DNA of 64,000 nucleotides from Alcanivorax quisquiliarum (GTDB taxonomy: Bacteria > Pseudomonadota > Gammaproteobacteria > Pseudomonadales > Alcanivoracaceae): positions 558,001 through 622,000 of the forward strand of contig NZ_JALKII010000002.1 in NCBI RefSeq assembly GCF_023051175.1, read 5' to 3'. The notes under the pieces were generated by a model, which did not search any database, had not been told where the DNA came from, and was given only the letters and a program-made list of their open reading frames with translations. Positions 1 to 9,054 of this stretch are shown here, in pieces. The position numbers and the translations under genes are program-made. Within the stretch, counting starts at the first letter, position 1. Each line of letters opens with the position of its first letter.

Positions 1-126
1 TGCTATCTCACAGCAACATGACTCATTGCGCATTCATCGCCCGGCACCTTGCGTTTGTGCTGTGCTGCTTTGTCATCGTGCCGGCGGCAGCGCACAATCG
101 GTACATTGTCATCGCCGGAGTACATC

Positions 127-804
127 ATGCGCGGTTTATCGACCCTGATCTGTTTGCTGGGGGTGTTGTTGCTCGGCCCTGCCCAGGCGGAGCCATCGAG
201 GCCGCCGGCCGAGGCCGAAGCAAGGGCGCCTGCAGGCGCAGGTGAAGGCCGCATCTACCGCATGACGGACGAGCAGGGCAGGGTAATCTTCACCGATTCG
301 CCCCCGGCCGGTGCTGATGCCCGCGAGGTCAGGCCGCAGCCGTCCAACATCATGCCGGCCCCGGCCCGCCCACAGGGGCAGGCTCGCCCGTCGCCGCCGG
401 CATCGCCCGATGCGTTTGCCGGGTATTCGGAAATTGTCATCCATGCACCGGCAGCGGATCAGACCTTCCAGAATCCGCAGCAGCCGATCAGCGTGCAGGT
501 TGGCGTGACACCCGCGTTGCAGGCGGGGCATCAGCTGCGCATCCTGCATAACGGCACGCCTCTGGCTGGCACGCAACTGGTGCAGCCGGTGCGAGGCGCT
601 CACACACTGGTAGCGCAGGTGCTGGATGACGACGGCAAGGTGCTGGCGGAATCCGGCGCCGTCACGGTGCATGTCCACCGTCCCAGCGTGCTGCTGGGGC
701 CGGGTGCCCGGCGCGACAATGATGGCGACGGTAAAGGCAAAGAGAAGGGCAAGGCAGTCGAAGATCTGGTGCAGATCCTGCCCTGGTATCCTGCCGAGCG
801 GTGA
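127..804 (+). CDS. DUF4124-domain exported protein
   Basis: Residues 1-21 form a signal peptide (hydrophobic run ICLLGVLLLG ending AQA), which is why the start at 127 was preferred to an in-frame one at 49. The mature protein opens with a DUF4124-like segment (IYRMTDEQGRVIFTDSPP, about residues 45-62), a short beta fold common in gammaproteobacterial periplasmic proteins of unknown role. A proline/alanine-rich linker follows, then a beta-rich C-terminal part resembling an Ig-like fold (about residues 105-205). The tail is charged (KGKEKGK). It lies directly upstream of ntrB, a neighbourhood also known in Pseudomonas. No catalytic residues are recognisable and the function is unknown; the family call is fairly safe, the Ig-like part is inference. 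Confidence 0.8.
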   Translation: MRGLSTLICLLGVLLLGPAQAEPSRPPAEAEARAPAGAGEGRIYRMTDEQGRVIFTDSPPAGADAREVRPQPSNIMPAPARPQGQARPSPPASPDAFAGYSEIVIHAPAADQTFQNPQQPISVQVGVTPALQAGHQLRILHNGTPLAGTQLVQPVRGAHTLVAQVLDDDGKVLAESGAVTVHVHRPSVLLGPGARRDNDGDGKGKEKGKAVEDLVQILPWYPAER

Positions 805-864
805 TATTCTGGCTCGGCGCAGAAACGTGGCGTAATGCCGGCGGCTGCGGCTGACGAGGCGATA

Positions 865-881
865 TGCACCATGCTGGTGCA
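865..881. promoter_or_regulatory. NtrC (NRI) binding site
   Basis: TGCACC-N5-GGTGCA is the classical enteric NtrC consensus; the dyad extends one more base each side (864-882). It stands about 245 bp before ntrB, fitting autoregulation of ntrBC by NtrC, as known at glnL/glnA in enteric bacteria. No sigma-54 promoter (TGGCAC-N5-TTGCA) could be seen next to it, so repression of a sigma-70 promoter or distant activation are both open. Confidence 0.7.
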
Positions 882-971
882 TGGAGTATTCTGATGGCCA
901 GCCCCCCGACGCTGGCGCACGGGAGAGAGCATCAGGGCAACACCGGGAACCTGCCGGGCAAACGCCGACAC

Positions 972-1031
972 GCACTGGGCAGCATCGTTAAGCACTGGAA
1001 GCTATCCCAAGGCACTGGGCAAGCACCGGGA
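972..1031 (+). repeat. degenerate 20-bp tandem repeat, 3 units
   Basis: Units begin at 972, 992 and 1012, each opening with GCACTGG. Flanking sequence (935-970 and 1032-1060) contains further GGG(C/A)AA-type fragments, so the array may be larger and decayed. Confidence 0.6.
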
Positions 1032-1126
1032 AAAACCGGGAAAGTATCTGGTAAGCAGCACAGCCCCTCCCTCCCCGAGCTTTCTTCCTGCCAGCCGAGT
1101 GGCCTGAAACTTGCTAAGGCTCAGGC

Positions 1127-2245
1127 ATGGCAATCACAACCTACACTGACGACTCGTTGCACAAGCGCCTGCTGGATCATCTCGGCACGGCGGTCTTGCT
1201 GCTGGATCATGTGCTGATCCCCCGCTACCTCAATCCGGCGGCCGAAGTGCTGCTGGCGGCCAGTGCCCAGCGGGTGTTGGGGCAGCCGTTGCCGGAGGGC
1301 TTTTTCAGCGACCCCGAAGCGCGCGCCGCGCTGGCCCGCTGTGCCGAGGAAGGCCACTCATTCACGCGCCGCGAAGCGCGACTTGAAATCATGCCGGGCC
1401 ACAGCGTCACCGTGGATTATTCGGTAACGCAGCTGGCAGAGCCGGGCAGGGCGCCGGCGCTGCTGCTGGAACTGCAGCCGCTGGATCGGATGCTGCGCAT
1501 CGCCCGCGAAGAAGCCTTCACCCACGCCCATCAGGCAACGCGTGCGCTGGTGCGCGGCGTGGCGCACGAGATCAAGAACCCGCTCGGCGGTATTCGTGGT
1601 GCGGCGCAGTTACTGGAGCGGGCGCTGCCAGCGGCGGAGTTGACCGAATACACCCGCGTCATCATCGACGAAGCAGATCGCTTGCGGGCACTGGCGGATC
1701 GCCTGCTCGGGCCACGGCGGGCGCCGCAGTTCCGGCTGCTCAACGTGCACGAATGCCTGGAATACGTGCGCCAGCTGATCCTTGCCGAGCACCCGCACAG
1801 CGTGCGCCTGCGGCGAGATTATGACACCAGCCTGCCCGAGCTGCCGGCGGATCGCGATCAGTTGATTCAGGTGATCCTGAATCTGGCCCGCAATGCGGTG
1901 CAGGCGCTGACAGAGGTCAGCGTGCCCGCGCCCGAGGTGATTTTCCGCACCCGCATCCTGCGGCAATTCACCATCGGCGCGCAGCGCCACCGGCTGGTGC
2001 TGCGCATTGATATCGAGGACAACGGGCCGGGCATCCCCGAGCCACTGCGTGAAACGCTGTTCTATCCGATGGTCAGTGGCCGCGCTCAGGGCACTGGGCT
2101 GGGGCTGTCGATTGCACAGGCTATCGTCAGCCAGCACCAGGGCATGATGGTGTGTGACAGCAGGGAGGGCCGCACCGTGTTCAGCCTGTTATTGCCGTTT
2201 GAGCAACATGCAGCCGGCACCGAGGGAGAATCCGCATGGGCGTGA
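1127..2245 (+). CDS. glnL: nitrogen regulation histidine kinase NtrB (GlnL)
   Basis: Sensor kinase of the nitrogen two-component system: it phosphorylates NtrC under nitrogen limitation and dephosphorylates it when bound by PII. A PAS domain occupies roughly residues 10-120, followed by the HisKA helix with RGVAHEIKNPLGG (phospho-acceptor His147). The HATPase domain shows the N box (NLARNAVQAL), G1 box (DNGPGIP) and G2 box (GTGLGLSIAQAI). There is no membrane segment, as expected for a cytosolic NtrB, and 372 residues is close to the usual 350-360. Its stop overlaps the ntrC start by 10 bp, showing translational coupling. The NtrC-type site upstream suggests autoregulation. Confidence 0.97.
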   Translation: MAITTYTDDSLHKRLLDHLGTAVLLLDHVLIPRYLNPAAEVLLAASAQRVLGQPLPEGFFSDPEARAALARCAEEGHSFTRREARLEIMPGHSVTVDYSVTQLAEPGRAPALLLELQPLDRMLRIAREEAFTHAHQATRALVRGVAHEIKNPLGGIRGAAQLLERALPAAELTEYTRVIIDEADRLRALADRLLGPRRAPQFRLLNVHECLEYVRQLILAEHPHSVRLRRDYDTSLPELPADRDQLIQVILNLARNAVQALTEVSVPAPEVIFRTRILRQFTIGAQRHRLVLRIDIEDNGPGIPEPLRETLFYPMVSGRAQGTGLGLSIAQAIVSQHQGMMVCDSREGRTVFSLLLPFEQHAAGTEGESAWA

Positions 2246-3666
2246 AAGTCTGGGTAGTGGACGATGACCGGTCGATTCGCTGGGTGCTCGACAAGGCGCT
2301 GAGCCAGGCCGGCTTCGAGCCGGTGTGCTACGAAGAAGCCGATCTCGCGCTTGATGCGCTGGAAGCCGGCGAGCTGCCGCAAGTGCTGATTTCGGATGTG
2401 CGCATGCCGGGCACCAATGGCTTGCGCATGCTCAAGATGGTGCAGCGCAAATACCCGGAGCTCCCGGTCATCATCATGACCGCTCACTCCGATCTGGATT
2501 CCGCCGTCGCCTCGTATCAGGGGGGGGCGTTCGAGTATCTACCCAAACCGTTTGATGTGGACGAGGCCGTGACGCTGGTCAAGCGCGCCGCCCGGCACCA
2601 TGCACAGTCTCGCCGCGATGCCGGCCAGGCCGAGGCGCCGACAAGCGAGCCGCCAGCCGAAATCATTGGCGAGGCACCGGCAATGCAGGAGGTGTTTCGC
2701 GCCATCGGACGGCTCTCGCACTCCAGCGTCACGGTATTGATCAACGGCCAGTCGGGCACCGGCAAGGAGCTGGTGGCCCATGCCCTGCACCGGCACTCGT
2801 TGCGGCGTGAGCGGGCATTTGTGCCTCTGAATATGGCAGCGATTCCGAAAGACCTGATCGAATCGGAACTGTTCGGCCATGAAAAAGGTGCCTTTACCGG
2901 TGCCAACAGCCAGCGCGTGGGGCGTTTCGAGCAAGCCGATGGCGGCACGCTGTTTCTGGATGAAATCGGCGATATGCCGATCGAAGCACAAACCCGATTG
3001 CTGCGCGTGTTGCAGGAGGGCGAGTTTTATCGTGTTGGCGGCACCACCGCGATCAAGGTGGATGTGCGCATCATCGCCGCCACGCACCAGCATCTGGAAC
3101 AACAGGTGAAGGATGGCAGCTTCCGCGAAGACCTGTTCCACCGGCTGAACGTCATCCGCATTCATATTCCCCGGCTGGCGGAACGGCGGGAGGATATCCC
3201 GCGCCTGGCCCGGCATTTTCTGAATCGCGCTGCCGGCGAGCTGGGCGTGGAAGCGAAAACACTGCACCCGGATACCGAGCGATATCTCGCCACCCTGGCC
3301 TGGCCGGGCAACGTGCGGCAGCTGGAAAACACCTGCCGCTGGCTGACGGTAATGGCCACCGGGCGCGAGGTGATGGTGGATGATCTGCCGCCGGAGATGC
3401 GTTCCCACGAGATGCGGCAGGAAAGCGGCAGCAGTTGGGAAAAATCCTTGCGACAGTGGGCCGAGCGAGCGTTAGGCAACGGCGAGCAGGATATTCTCGA
3501 ACAGGCCGTGCCGGCGTTCGAGCGCGCCTTGATCGAGGTGGCGCTATCGCACACCGGCGGCCGCCGCCGCGATGCAGCCGTGCTGCTCGGCTGGGGCCGC
3601 AATACGCTCACCCGCAAGATTCGCGAGCTGGGCTTGAACGATCTGCCCACCGCGCCCGATGAGTGA
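2236..3666 (+). CDS. glnG: nitrogen regulation response regulator NtrC (GlnG)
   Basis: Sigma-54-dependent activator of nitrogen-scavenging genes. The receiver domain (1-120) has Asp10/Asp11 and the phospho-acceptor Asp54 (SDVRMP). The AAA+ domain (about 140-370) has a Walker A (GQSGTGKE), the sigma-54 contacting GAFTGA loop and a Walker B (GTLFLDEIGD). The C-terminal Fis-type helix-turn-helix (RRDAAVLLGWGRNTLTRKI) binds the TGCACC-N5-GGTGCA dyad, a copy of which lies upstream of ntrB. At 476 residues it has normal length. A GC-rich stretch of G (around 2519) near residue 95 does not break the frame. Confidence 0.98.
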   Translation: MGVKVWVVDDDRSIRWVLDKALSQAGFEPVCYEEADLALDALEAGELPQVLISDVRMPGTNGLRMLKMVQRKYPELPVIIMTAHSDLDSAVASYQGGAFEYLPKPFDVDEAVTLVKRAARHHAQSRRDAGQAEAPTSEPPAEIIGEAPAMQEVFRAIGRLSHSSVTVLINGQSGTGKELVAHALHRHSLRRERAFVPLNMAAIPKDLIESELFGHEKGAFTGANSQRVGRFEQADGGTLFLDEIGDMPIEAQTRLLRVLQEGEFYRVGGTTAIKVDVRIIAATHQHLEQQVKDGSFREDLFHRLNVIRIHIPRLAERREDIPRLARHFLNRAAGELGVEAKTLHPDTERYLATLAWPGNVRQLENTCRWLTVMATGREVMVDDLPPEMRSHEMRQESGSSWEKSLRQWAERALGNGEQDILEQAVPAFERALIEVALSHTGGRRRDAAVLLGWGRNTLTRKIRELGLNDLPTAPDE

Positions 3667-3770
3667 CTGCGCTGTGGCCGAGCCCCTCTGGCCGCGTGTG
3701 CTGCCGCTGGGCGGTTTTGGCCCGGCAAGTTACGGCGTCGCGCCGATCATTCCGGCATTCGCCGCGCCTC

Positions 3771-4247
3771 TCACTCCAGCATCCGCCTTGCCTTGGCATG
3801 AAGCAGTATCCAGTCGCCACCATCCAGCTGCCAGTGTGATTCGACACGATATAACTGGCCCGTTTCGGGCAGAAGCGCACCGCTGCCGCCGGTCGCCAGC
3901 ACGGAGAAGGCAGCTTGCGCTTGATCATGCCGGGCGCCGTCGGGCAGCACACTGATGCCGGTCAGCGCGAGATGGATGTCAGGGTAGCGTAGCAACGTGG
4001 CGGTCAGCAGTCGGCGCGTTTGCTCCTTGTCCATTTCGCCACTGCTGCGGTGCAGGCTGAAATCATCACTCAAGCGCCGCACCACCGGGCCGGCCTGGCG
4101 CGCCTCGATGGCTTCGGCCATCTCGTGCAACGCTTCGCGGATGCCTTCTTCGGCGGGTGGTGCACTACAGCCGGCCAGCCAGATCGTCAGCATGGCTTGC
4201 AGCCATGGCAGCGCGACGTATGCTTTGCGCTTTGAATGTTTATTCAT
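3771..4247 (-). CDS. small putative lipoprotein, unknown function
   Basis: A start at 4247 gives a 158-residue protein with a lipoprotein signal (LTIWLAGC, Cys about residue 26) and a possible ribosome site GGGGAAGC; the longer frame from 4325 lacks these. After the acylated cysteine the sequence is amphipathic (IREALHEMAEAIEARQ) and then alternates beta strands (YRVESHWQLDGGDWILLHAKA), a pattern seen in NTF2-like/SnoaL-type small periplasmic proteins; that fold is inference only. It is divergent from dtd, with which it shares a 141-bp gap, and convergent with ntrC. Enriched codons and composition match the neighbours. No function can be assigned. Confidence 0.75.
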   Translation of the reverse strand: MNKHSKRKAYVALPWLQAMLTIWLAGCSAPPAEEGIREALHEMAEAIEARQAGPVVRRLSDDFSLHRSSGEMDKEQTRRLLTATLLRYPDIHLALTGISVLPDGARHDQAQAAFSVLATGGSGALLPETGQLYRVESHWQLDGGDWILLHAKARRMLE

Positions 4248-4388
4248 GATGTGAGCTTCCCCGTTGAGCCCGCACTTTATCCTGATCGCCGCTGCCAGGG
4301 CCAGTTGGGACGGTCGCCATGGCACGGGTGCCTGCCAGCGGTGCGGCAGAAGGCGAGGCTAAATCCCTCAGGGCAGACAGGAGTGGGC

Positions 4389-4841
4389 ATGAGAGTATTG
4401 CTACAGCGCGTCAGCGCGGCATCGGTACATATCGGTGGCCAGCCGGTAAGTGAGATCGGGCCGGGCCTGTTGCTGTTTGTCGGTATTGCACAGGGTGACA
4501 GCATGGATACGGTGGCGCGGCTGGCCGAACGGGTGGTCGGCTATCGCGTGTTTGCCGACAGCGAAGGAAAAATGAATCTTGATGTGCGCGACGCAGGCGG
4601 CGAACTGCTGGTCGTTTCCCAATTCACACTGGCTGCCGATACCCGCCGCGGGCGCCGGCCGGGTTTCGGCCCGGCGGCAGCGCCCGAGAACGCCAAAGTG
4701 CTGTACCAGGCATTTCTCTCGGCGCTCACCTCGGCGCTCGACGAAACCGGCGTGCCAGTACGCTCAGGCGTGTTCGCCGCCGACATGCAAGTACAGTTGA
4801 TCAACGACGGGCCGGTGACTTTTTTGCTTGAGTCCACTTGA
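4389..4841 (+). CDS. dtd: D-aminoacyl-tRNA deacylase
   Basis: Dtd hydrolyses the ester bond of D-aminoacyl-tRNAs (and misacylated glycyl-tRNA), keeping D-amino acids out of proteins. The start at 4389 follows an AGGAG site and yields 150 residues, near the family norm of 145-150. The family N-terminus MRVLLQRVSAASV, the SQFTLAADT active-site segment (about residue 77) and the C-terminal NDGPVTF motif corresponding to the GP chiral-proofreading motif are all present. The gene stands alone between a divergent lipoprotein and a DUF3015 gene with its own promoter. Confidence 0.97.
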   Translation: MRVLLQRVSAASVHIGGQPVSEIGPGLLLFVGIAQGDSMDTVARLAERVVGYRVFADSEGKMNLDVRDAGGELLVVSQFTLAADTRRGRRPGFGPAAAPENAKVLYQAFLSALTSALDETGVPVRSGVFAADMQVQLINDGPVTFLLEST

Positions 4842-4895
4842 TCCGGTTTGTCGTGTTTATGTTTCAGTCAGTGAACCAGTGCGCGAAAAGCGCTA

Positions 4896-4923
4896 TTGCT
4901 TTGCCTAAGTGCTGCTCTATGAT
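4896..4923 (+). promoter_or_regulatory. sigma-70 type promoter for the DUF3015 gene
   Basis: TTGCTT at 4896-4901 and TATGAT at 4918-4923 are separated by 16 bp. The next start codon is 60 bp downstream, after a GGAGGA ribosome site. Matches are 4/6 and 5/6. Confidence 0.5.
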
Positions 4924-4983
4924 GATTCCAGCTCACGCCAATGTGAGCGGAGGGATTCAAAAAAATATCGTGGAGGAATACGC

Positions 4984-5466
4984 ATGAAACGTCTCGTATT
5001 GGCCAGTGCCCTGCTGGGGGCTTCTATGTCTGCATCCGCTGTTGCACCGGGCGGCCCGGGTTGTGGCTGGGGCAACCTGCTGTTCGAAGGCCAGAGCGGC
5101 CTGCCGATGCACTTGCTGGCATCTCTGGTGAATGGTACTTCCGGTAACGCCACCTTCGGCATGACCACCGGCACCAACGGCTGTGACACCAGCGGCACCC
5201 TGACCTACAGCGGCCAGAGCCTGCTGTCCATGAATGGCGTGCTGGAAGAAGTGGCGCGTGACGTGGCCGTCGGTGAGGGCGAAGCCCTGACTGCACTGTC
5301 TGTCGCCATGGGTATCACCACCGAAGACCGTTCACACTTCAGCCAGGTGCTGCACCAGAACTTCGCCGTGATCTTCCCGAGCGAAGACGTGACCGCAGCG
5401 GAAGTGCTTGCAAGCATCGAAGCGCTGATGAAGTCTGACGAGACGCTGGCCAAATACTCCGTATAA
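4984..5466 (+). CDS. DUF3015-family exported protein
   Basis: A 160-residue protein with a signal peptide (MKRLVLASALLGASMSASA) and a strong ribosome site (GTGGAGGAA). The mature part begins with GGPGCGWGNLLFEGQSG and carries a second cysteine (GTNGCDTSG), with a glycine/threonine-rich first half and a helical second half, as in the DUF3015 family of small periplasmic proteins of gammaproteobacteria. The biochemical role of the family is not known. It has its own promoter upstream and a strong intrinsic terminator immediately downstream, so it is monocistronic. Codon use is highly biased to preferred codons, suggesting good expression (inference). Confidence 0.85.
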   Translation: MKRLVLASALLGASMSASAVAPGGPGCGWGNLLFEGQSGLPMHLLASLVNGTSGNATFGMTTGTNGCDTSGTLTYSGQSLLSMNGVLEEVARDVAVGEGEALTALSVAMGITTEDRSHFSQVLHQNFAVIFPSEDVTAAEVLASIEALMKSDETLAKYSV

Positions 5467-5483
5467 GGCAGCTGCTCCGCGAC

Positions 5484-5513
5484 AATGCCCTGCCTTCAAG
5501 GCAGGGCATTTTA
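5484..5513 (+). terminator. intrinsic terminator after the DUF3015 gene
   Basis: Perfect stem AATGCCCTGCC / GGCAGGGCATT with a 5-nt loop, followed by TTTATT. Confidence 0.9.
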
Positions 5514-5555
5514 TTGTGATCCGTCTGATCACTGTGCATAGCGATTCTTTCCCCG

Positions 5556-7394
5556 ATGCGTCTGCCTTTATTATTCCTGTTATGTGCCGCCGTAGCCGCT
5601 ACGGCATCCACCGTTCATGCCGCCCCGACTGTTGCCGAGCTGGCAGCCGAGCCGCGATGGCAGGCACTGCTGCATATCAATCAGGGCGCGACCTGGCGGC
5701 AACGTGGCAACAGCTATATTGTCGACGACAGTTTTTTTCTGGCTGAAGATGGCCGTGAACATCCGGCCGCAGAACTGGCGGCCAGTATCGCCGCGCTGGC
5801 GCCTCAGGGCAGCGTAGCCCGATGCCGTTTTCCCGCCCGCTATCGTTTTATTGCCGAAGCACTCGGCTGGCCCGAAGAGGCCGCGCCGTTTGCCCATTGT
5901 GACGAGTTTTTGCAGTGGCGCTCGGACGTGCCGGATGGCCGCGCCGTGCTGGTTTTTCCGGCGGCGTATCTGAACAGCCCGTCTTCCATGTTCGGGCACA
6001 CATTGTTGCGCCTGGATCGGCCTGATGCCGAGGGTGTCTGGCTGTCCTGGGCGGTGAATTTTGGCGCCATGGTGGATGGCAGCGACAACTCGATATTTTA
6101 TATCTACCGTGGCCTGGCCGGCGGTTATCCCGGTTATTTTTCCATCGTGCCTTACGTCAACAAGATTCAGGATTATGCGCACCTGGAAAACCGCGATATG
6201 TGGGAATATCCGCTGTCGCTTGACCGTGATGAACTGAGCTGGCTGATCGACCATTTGTGGGAGTTGAAAGACACCCGCTTCGAATATTATTTCTTCGATG
6301 AAAACTGCTCCTTCCGATTGCTGGAACTGATGGAAGTGGCGCGGCCGGGCACCGCATTGCTGGAGGATTTCCGCTTTGCCGAAGTGCCGGTGAACACCGT
6401 GCGCAGCATGATCGATGCCGGTCTGGTGGATGGCCGCGAATACCGGCCATCCAAGGCCAACGAGCTTGCGCACCTGGCGGGCCAGTTACCGCGCCCGGCG
6501 CAACGGCTGGCACGCAAGCTGGCGCAAGACCCGTCGCTTGCCGAAACTGATGACTACCAGCGCATGCCGTCCGCACAGCGCCGGCTGGTGGCACAAACAG
6601 CGTATGAGTATCTGCGCTTCCGGCATCGCACCGAAGATCGCGACGCAGACGTGGCGCGCCGCAGCATGGCGCTGCTGCGTCGAGTGCACGCCGAGCCGGC
6701 CGATGGCCCGCCCACCGTGCCGCCACCACCCACCCCGCCGGAGTCGGGCCATCCGACAAAAATGTTTGCGGTCAGTGGCGGCGCTCGGGATGACGCGGGT
6801 TTCGGTGAGTTGCAATACCGTTTCACCTATCACGACTGGTTCGACAACAACACCGGCTTTCTGCGTGGTGCGCAGATCGAGGGCTTGAATATCCGCCTGC
6901 GCAGTGACGAAGAAGACGATTTTTATCTGGAGCGGCTGGATGTGGTGAATATCCGCTCGCTGGCGCCGCGCAGCCCGTTCTTCAAGCCGGTGTCCTGGTA
7001 TGTGCACGGCGGCATCGAGCGTGCCGAGGCGGGCGGCCAGCGCCGGCTGGCACGCTTTATCGAGGGCGGCCCCGGCATGAGCTGGCGGGTGGGCGATGTA
7101 GTGCCCTATGCCTACGCCACTTTTCGTGCGGAAAACAGCGGCGGCTGGGACAATTTTATCGAGGCCGCTGCGGGCCTGACCAGCGGACTGGTCTGGTACA
7201 CCCCGGTGGCAGAGCTGGGCGTCGGCGCGCAGGGCTATTACCTGACCAACGATGCGTATCGCCACCGCACCAGCCTCACTGCAAACGTGCCGCTGGGGCG
7301 CCGCAATGCGGTGCGCCTGGAACTTGAGCGCGTCGGCTGGCGCGGCGATGGTGACACAGAGTGGCGCCTGTCCTGGCGGCATTATTTTGATTGA
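5556..7394 (+). CDS. DUF4105-domain envelope protein
   Basis: A 612-residue exported protein with a signal peptide ending near AHA (residue 22). The central DUF4105 domain (about residues 100-300) shows its hallmark segments: NSPSSMFGHTLLRLD, NFGAMVDGSDN, and FDENCSFRLLELME, the latter with a conserved Asn-Cys pair resembling a papain-like/NlpC-type active-site arrangement. The C-terminal 230 residues alternate aromatic beta strands and end in RLSWRHYFD, which looks like an outer-membrane beta-barrel end (terminal aromatic residue). Families of this kind are called DUF4105 or lipoprotein N-acyltransferase Lnb-related; the resemblance to Lnb is a family-level statement, not proof that this protein acylates lipoproteins. 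It lies downstream of a terminator and upstream of a hydrolase lipoprotein. Confidence 0.85.
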   Translation: MRLPLLFLLCAAVAATASTVHAAPTVAELAAEPRWQALLHINQGATWRQRGNSYIVDDSFFLAEDGREHPAAELAASIAALAPQGSVARCRFPARYRFIAEALGWPEEAAPFAHCDEFLQWRSDVPDGRAVLVFPAAYLNSPSSMFGHTLLRLDRPDAEGVWLSWAVNFGAMVDGSDNSIFYIYRGLAGGYPGYFSIVPYVNKIQDYAHLENRDMWEYPLSLDRDELSWLIDHLWELKDTRFEYYFFDENCSFRLLELMEVARPGTALLEDFRFAEVPVNTVRSMIDAGLVDGREYRPSKANELAHLAGQLPRPAQRLARKLAQDPSLAETDDYQRMPSAQRRLVAQTAYEYLRFRHRTEDRDADVARRSMALLRRVHAEPADGPPTVPPPPTPPESGHPTKMFAVSGGARDDAGFGELQYRFTYHDWFDNNTGFLRGAQIEGLNIRLRSDEEDDFYLERLDVVNIRSLAPRSPFFKPVSWYVHGGIERAEAGGQRRLARFIEGGPGMSWRVGDVVPYAYATFRAENSGGWDNFIEAAAGLTSGLVWYTPVAELGVGAQGYYLTNDAYRHRTSLTANVPLGRRNAVRLELERVGWRGDGDTEWRLSWRHYFD

Positions 7395-7444
7395 TGGCCG
7401 CCGTGGGCGGCCGATGGGATAGCGTGCAAAAGGAGAGGGCGACA

Positions 7445-8308
7445 ATGGGCAGGCACTACTGGCAACGGAGCACCTTGTTGCTGTTGTTGGCGGCTCTGCT
7501 CAGCGGCTGCACCGGCATCTTCTTTTATCCCATGAGCCCCTGGGTGCAGAACCCGGCCCGCCAGGGGCTGGATTATGAAGATATTATCCTCCTGCACCCC
7601 GACGGCCTGCGGCTGCACGGCTGGTGGCTGCCGGCGCAGACCGAAGAGGTTGCCGGCACCGTCTACTTCCTGCACGGCAATGCGCAGAACATCAGTACGC
7701 ATTTGATGAACGTGGCCTGGTTGCCGGCGCGGGGCTATCAGGTTTTCCTGCTGGACTATCGGGGCTATGGTCTGTCGGAAGGCAAGCCACGGCTGCCGGA
7801 GGCGATGGCGGATATCCAGCTCGGGCTGGACTGGTTGCGCGCCTCTGGCCGAGTGCAAGGGCCGCTGGTGGTGTTCGGGCAAAGCCTGGGAGCGAGCATG
7901 ACCATTCCGGTACTTGCGGCCGATAAAGGCCAGGCGCCGGATTGCGCTATGTTCGAAGCGGGCTTTACCAGCTTTCGCGGCATCACCACCGATATCATGC
8001 GCCGGAGCTGGTTGCTGTGGCCGTTCAGTTTCGTGGTGGCGCCGACCATCCCCAGGCAGTGGGACGCGGCCGATCATATTGCCGCGCTCTCACCGATGCC
8101 GCTGCTGATTTTGCACAGCCGGGACGACAGTATTATTCCGTTTCGCGAAGGCGAGGCGCTGTACGCCGCCGCCGCCCAACCCAAGCAGTTTCAGGCATTG
8201 CTGGGCGAGCATATTGCGGCCGGGCGGGATGAATCGGTGCGTGATCGGCTGGTACGGTTTATGGAAGACGCCTGTGGCGCTCAGTCGCTGCCCGAGCCGG
8301 CAGGCTGA
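7445..8308 (+). CDS. alpha/beta hydrolase lipoprotein
   Basis: The start at 7445 follows an AAAGGAGAGG ribosome site and gives a lipobox LLSGC at about residue 19-23, so the protein is probably membrane-anchored in the periplasm. The hydrolase fold has HGNAQN (oxyanion region), the nucleophile elbow FGQSLGAS, the acid segment [11 protein letters not shown] and, near the end, the segment LLGEHIAAG, which may supply the catalytic His. It resembles the BEM46/YqiA-like family of serine hydrolases; the substrate is unknown. The 3-prime end overlaps the convergent tatC by 28 bp, leaving no room for a terminator between them. Confidence 0.85.
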   Translation: MGRHYWQRSTLLLLLAALLSGCTGIFFYPMSPWVQNPARQGLDYEDIILLHPDGLRLHGWWLPAQTEEVAGTVYFLHGNAQNISTHLMNVAWLPARGYQVFLLDYRGYGLSEGKPRLPEAMADIQLGLDWLRASGRVQGPLVVFGQSLGASMTIPVLAADKGQAPDCAMFEAGFTSFRGITTDIMRRSWLLWPFSFVVAPTIPRQWDAADHIAALSPMPLLILHSRDDSIIPFREGEALYAAAAQPKQFQALLGEHIAAGRDESVRDRLVRFMEDACGAQSLPEPAG

Positions 8309-9054
8309 TTATTGCCGTCCCCGGCCTCGCACTCACGCGGTTTGACCCAGCGAGCCACCAGCAGGCCGATTTCGAACAGCAACCACATCGGTACTGCGAG
8401 TAAAGCCTGTGACAATACATCGGGTGGAGTCAGCAGCATGCCCGCCACGAAACAGCCGACGATAATATAAGGCCGTTTTGCCTTCAGGCTGTCCACCGTG
8501 GTGATGCCCGACGCGACCAGCAGCACAATCGCAATCGGCAGCTCGAACGAAGCACCGAATGCGATGAACAGCGTCATCACGAAATCCAGATAGCTGCCGA
8601 TATCCGTGGCAATGGCCACGCCTTCCGGCGCGATGCTGGTGAAAAAACCGAAGATCAGCGGGAAAACAATAAAGTAGGCGAAGGAAGCACCGCCGTAAAA
8701 CAGCAGCACGCTGCTGACCAGCAGCGGAAAGGCCAGCCGGCGCTCGTGCCGGTACAGCCCCGGTGCGATAAAGCCCCACGCCTGATGCAGGATAAACGGC
8801 ACCGCCAGCAGAACGCTCAGGTAAAGCGTCAGCTTGAACGGCACCATGAAGGGCGCGGTAACATCCGTGGCGATCATCGATGTGCCTTCCGGCAGCGCTC
8901 GCATCAGCGGCTGGGCCACAAACGCATAAATATCCCTGGCAAAATAAAACAGTGCCAGAAACAGCGCGACGATGACCAGAATGCAGCGCAGCAGGCGTGA
9001 GCGCAGCTCCAGCAGGTGGCCGATCAGCGTCTGCGGTTGATCCTCGCGGTTCAT
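8281..9054 (-). CDS. tatC: Sec-independent protein translocase TatC
   Basis: TatC is the six-helix core receptor of the twin-arginine translocase and recognises the RR signal peptide together with TatB. The 257-residue sequence has the family N-terminus ([17 protein letters not shown]), six hydrophobic segments, and the conserved [15 protein letters not shown] and [10 protein letters not shown] regions. The start overlaps the tatB stop by 4 bp (ATGA coupling). The C-terminal tail is hydrophilic and extended beyond the last helix. It is the last gene of a long minus-strand cluster (ubiE to tatC). Confidence 0.98.
   Translation of the reverse strand: MNREDQPQTLIGHLLELRSRLLRCILVIVALFLALFYFARDIYAFVAQPLMRALPEGTSMIATDVTAPFMVPFKLTLYLSVLLAVPFILHQAWGFIAPGLYRHERRLAFPLLVSSVLLFYGGASFAYFIVFPLIFGFFTSIAPEGVAIATDIGSYLDFVMTLFIAFGASFELPIAIVLLVASGITTVDSLKAKRPYIIVGCFVAGMLLTPPDVLSQALLAVPMWLLFEIGLLVARWVKPRECEAGDGNNQPAGSGSD

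Larger units (their letters stand above)
805..1126. other. intergenic region upstream of ntrB
   Basis: These 322 bases carry no convincing gene. They hold a perfect dyad matching the NtrC binding consensus (865-881) and a degenerate 20-bp tandem array (972-1031). A candidate ribosome site for ntrB is weak. A short open frame on the plus strand (864-1217) has no family resemblance and reads through the repeats. Confidence 0.6.

Noticed and set aside
935-1126. Sigma-54 promoter for ntrB
   Set aside because: Fragments such as GGCACTGGGCAAGC resemble a -24/-12 element only loosely and belong to the 20-bp repeat.
3659-3955. 98-codon plus-strand frame after ntrC
   Set aside because: Largely antisense to the small lipoprotein gene; no family motif, and the coding signal is stronger on the other strand.
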